Shown one piece after another: positions 62,749-64,000 of a stretch of DNA of 64,000 nucleotides (positions within the stretch are counted from its first letter, which is position 1; every line of letters begins with the position of its first letter). Source of the stretch: Nocardia lijiangensis NBRC 108240 (GTDB lineage: Bacteria; Actinomycetota; Actinomycetes; Mycobacteriales; Mycobacteriaceae); contig NZ_BDBP01000025.1 of assembly GCF_001613045.1 (NCBI RefSeq), positions 1 to 64,000 on the forward strand, in the 5' to 3' direction. The notes beneath the pieces are model-generated. The model searched no databases, was not told where the DNA came from, and saw only the letters and a list, made by a program, of their open reading frames with translations. The translations under genes were made by a program, and so were the position numbers.

Positions 62749-63285
62749 GTGCGCGCATCGAGTCAGTTCGCGGACGCGACGGCGGGTGTGGTGTGGATCC
62801 ACTCGTCGCCCGCCGCGTTGTGCCCACACGTCGAGTGGGCACTCACCTCGGCACTCGGTTCCCCCGCCAAACTGCGCTGGACCACCCAACCCGCCGACGG
62901 TCAGCTGCGCGCCACCAGCGACTGGATCGGACCCGTCGGCACGGCCGCCCGAATTGCCCAGTCGTTGCGATCCTGGCCGGTGCTGCGGTTCGAAGTCACC
63001 GAGGATCCCAGCGACGGAGTCGACGGGGAGCGCTACAGTTTCGTCCCCTCCCTCGGACTCTGGCACGGATCCACCAGCGCCAATGGTGATGTGACGCTGG
63101 GGGAGATGCGGTTGCGCGCGATGCTCCAAGCTGCACAGGAACTCGGCAAGTACTCGGCCTACGATCTGGCCTCCGAGATCGATCGAGCGCTGGGGACGGC
63201 GTGGGACGAGGATCTGGAGATCTTCCGCTCCGGGGAGTGTGGCGCCGGTGCGGAGGTGACGTGGTTGCGGCGGGACGTGGGGTAG
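62749..63285 (+). CDS. DUF3145 protein
   Basis: 178 residues from the second of two tandem GTGs (GGAGG five bases upstream). DUF3145 is an actinobacteria-specific family; conserved parts seen are GVVWIHSSPAALCPHVEWAL, LRATSDWIGPVGTAARI, RWSF-type YSFVPSLGLWHGSTSANGD, and LASEIDRALGTAWDEDLE. Family function is unknown. A leader hairpin may regulate its translation. Confidence 0.88.
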   Translation: MRASSQFADATAGVVWIHSSPAALCPHVEWALTSALGSPAKLRWTTQPADGQLRATSDWIGPVGTAARIAQSLRSWPVLRFEVTEDPSDGVDGERYSFVPSLGLWHGSTSANGDVTLGEMRLRAMLQAAQELGKYSAYDLASEIDRALGTAWDEDLEIFRSGECGAGAEVTWLRRDVG

Positions 63286-63392
63286 TTTCCCGGCTGCGAT
63301 TGCGAATGCATCGGTTTCGGCGCTGAAGCGGCGGTACCCAACTCGACAAGCAGCTACTATGCCCCGCAGCCGTGTCAGTAGGTAGTGGGGCG

Positions 63393-63863
63393 ATGGACAT
63401 GAACCTCGAGCAGTACAGCGATATGTTCGGCGAAGAGATTTCGGTACGCGCCCCTGATGGTGACGTACAGGCATGGTCTTTGCGGGCGAGCATGAACGGC
63501 CACGGTGATTGGCGTGTGCGACTGAGCGATAGCGGCGATGGGGAGTGGGAAGGCGACGGTTGCGATGTATTCGACGCATTCGCGGTCGTGCGCAGTAAGC
63601 CTGAGTCGCGGGGGTTCCGCTTCCTGGTCGTAGGGGCGAGACCGGACTGCTGGCCATCGAGCATGCGCAGTCAGATGGATGGCGGACAGCAGGTCTATGT
63701 GCACTACAACTCGGCGCTGCAGCGGCTCATCCACGACCTCGCCGATGTCGTGTCCCGAAGAGGTTCACTCCGGTACGTCTTCGCGTCGGCGCCTATCTCG
63801 AAAATCGGTACCGCCGAGGAGCAGGCCGCGTTTCGCGAGCGGTGGAAGATGCGGATCCTCTGA
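63393..63863 (+). CDS. Hypothetical protein (156 aa)
   Basis: Unrecognised soluble protein. It starts MDMNLEQYSDMFGEEISVRA, contains an immunity-protein-like beta region (FRFLVVGARPDCWPSSMRSQ) and ends in a helical RFRERWKMRIL-type tail. Lower GC codon choice than its neighbours in places. The last 137 bases of the window after it show nothing. Confidence 0.55.
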   Translation: MDMNLEQYSDMFGEEISVRAPDGDVQAWSLRASMNGHGDWRVRLSDSGDGEWEGDGCDVFDAFAVVRSKPESRGFRFLVVGARPDCWPSSMRSQMDGGQQVYVHYNSALQRLIHDLADVVSRRGSLRYVFASAPISKIGTAEEQAAFRERWKMRIL

Positions 63864-64000
63864 TATCCGATCGACGCTCGCTCGACCGGCATTGCGGTAT
63901 GTCCGTACCTGGGTAGGCACGCCAACCCCATGATTTCCGGCGGGTGAGGTCCCAGCCGTGAATCGCCCAGCGAATCAGCTGTCTTCGGTGCGTGACGCGC

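Overview
The window looks like chromosome from a high-GC, mycolic-acid-containing actinobacterium, most likely Nocardia or a close relative such as Rhodococcus. Supporting signs: codon third positions are dominated by G/C. A dgt-dnaG pair is followed by a small opposite-strand gene and tRNA-Asn, an order I remember from Mycobacterium. There is a wax-ester synthase/DGAT, an EphD-type hydrolase-SDR fusion, a DUF3145 gene, a group II truncated globin, a LysE/LysG pair and several KstR-type boxes. All assignments are from reading the sequence; no search was run.

Layout. 0.3-4.1 kb: PucR-type regulator, HSL-family esterase and two unknown genes. 4.3-9.1 kb: housekeeping block (DUF218 protein, dgt, dnaG, small membrane-associated protein, tRNA-Asn). 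9.4-18.7 kb: mixed metabolic and regulatory genes: flavodoxin, a secreted protein coupled to a 43-aa ORF, a TetR/SDR divergent pair with a 30-bp palindrome, an acyl-CoA carboxylase beta subunit, an SDR/HxlR pair and PpnP. 18.8-24.7 kb: an unknown gene, the lysG/lysE amino-acid exporter pair, then an SDR, an alpha/beta hydrolase and a WS/DGAT around KstR-like boxes. 25.0-28.8 kb: probable three-gene lipid-modification operon (PF10118 metal-dependent hydrolase, flavin/2Fe-2S reductase, EphD-like fusion). 28.8-31.5 kb: a Gly/Ser/Cys-tailed membrane protein, a MerR-type promoter before a quinone reductase, and a Ddn-like F420 enzyme.

31.6-38.1 kb: tRNA-Met followed by an accessory stretch of mostly unrecognised small genes, a D,D-carboxypeptidase and a HAD-like protein. 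38.2-41.2 kb: methyltransferase, then an alcohol dehydrogenase-tautomerase operon divergent from a TetR gene with two operators. 41.8-42.9 kb: an intact mraY outside any cell-division cluster.

43.1-54.7 kb is the most unusual region. It holds a P-loop NTPase with Arg in the Walker A Lys position, next to a membrane-anchored periplasmic-binding-like receptor; a secreted trypsin-like protease; an 18-bp tandem array; a TerD-vWA protein; two divergent, nearly identical small two-helix membrane proteins separated by helically phased repeats; a globin; an NTF2-like protein; and a TerD-zinc-ribbon-TerB-like-HNH protein. I propose it as a candidate Ter-type stress or defence island. 54.7-63.9 kb returns to ordinary metabolism: fused aminodeoxychorismate synthase, an APH-family phosphotransferase, DinB-like protein, KstR-boxed alcohol dehydrogenase, two divergent beta-lactamase-fold hydrolases, DUF3145 and a final unknown gene.

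No insertion sequence, CRISPR array, integrase, rRNA or replication origin was seen.
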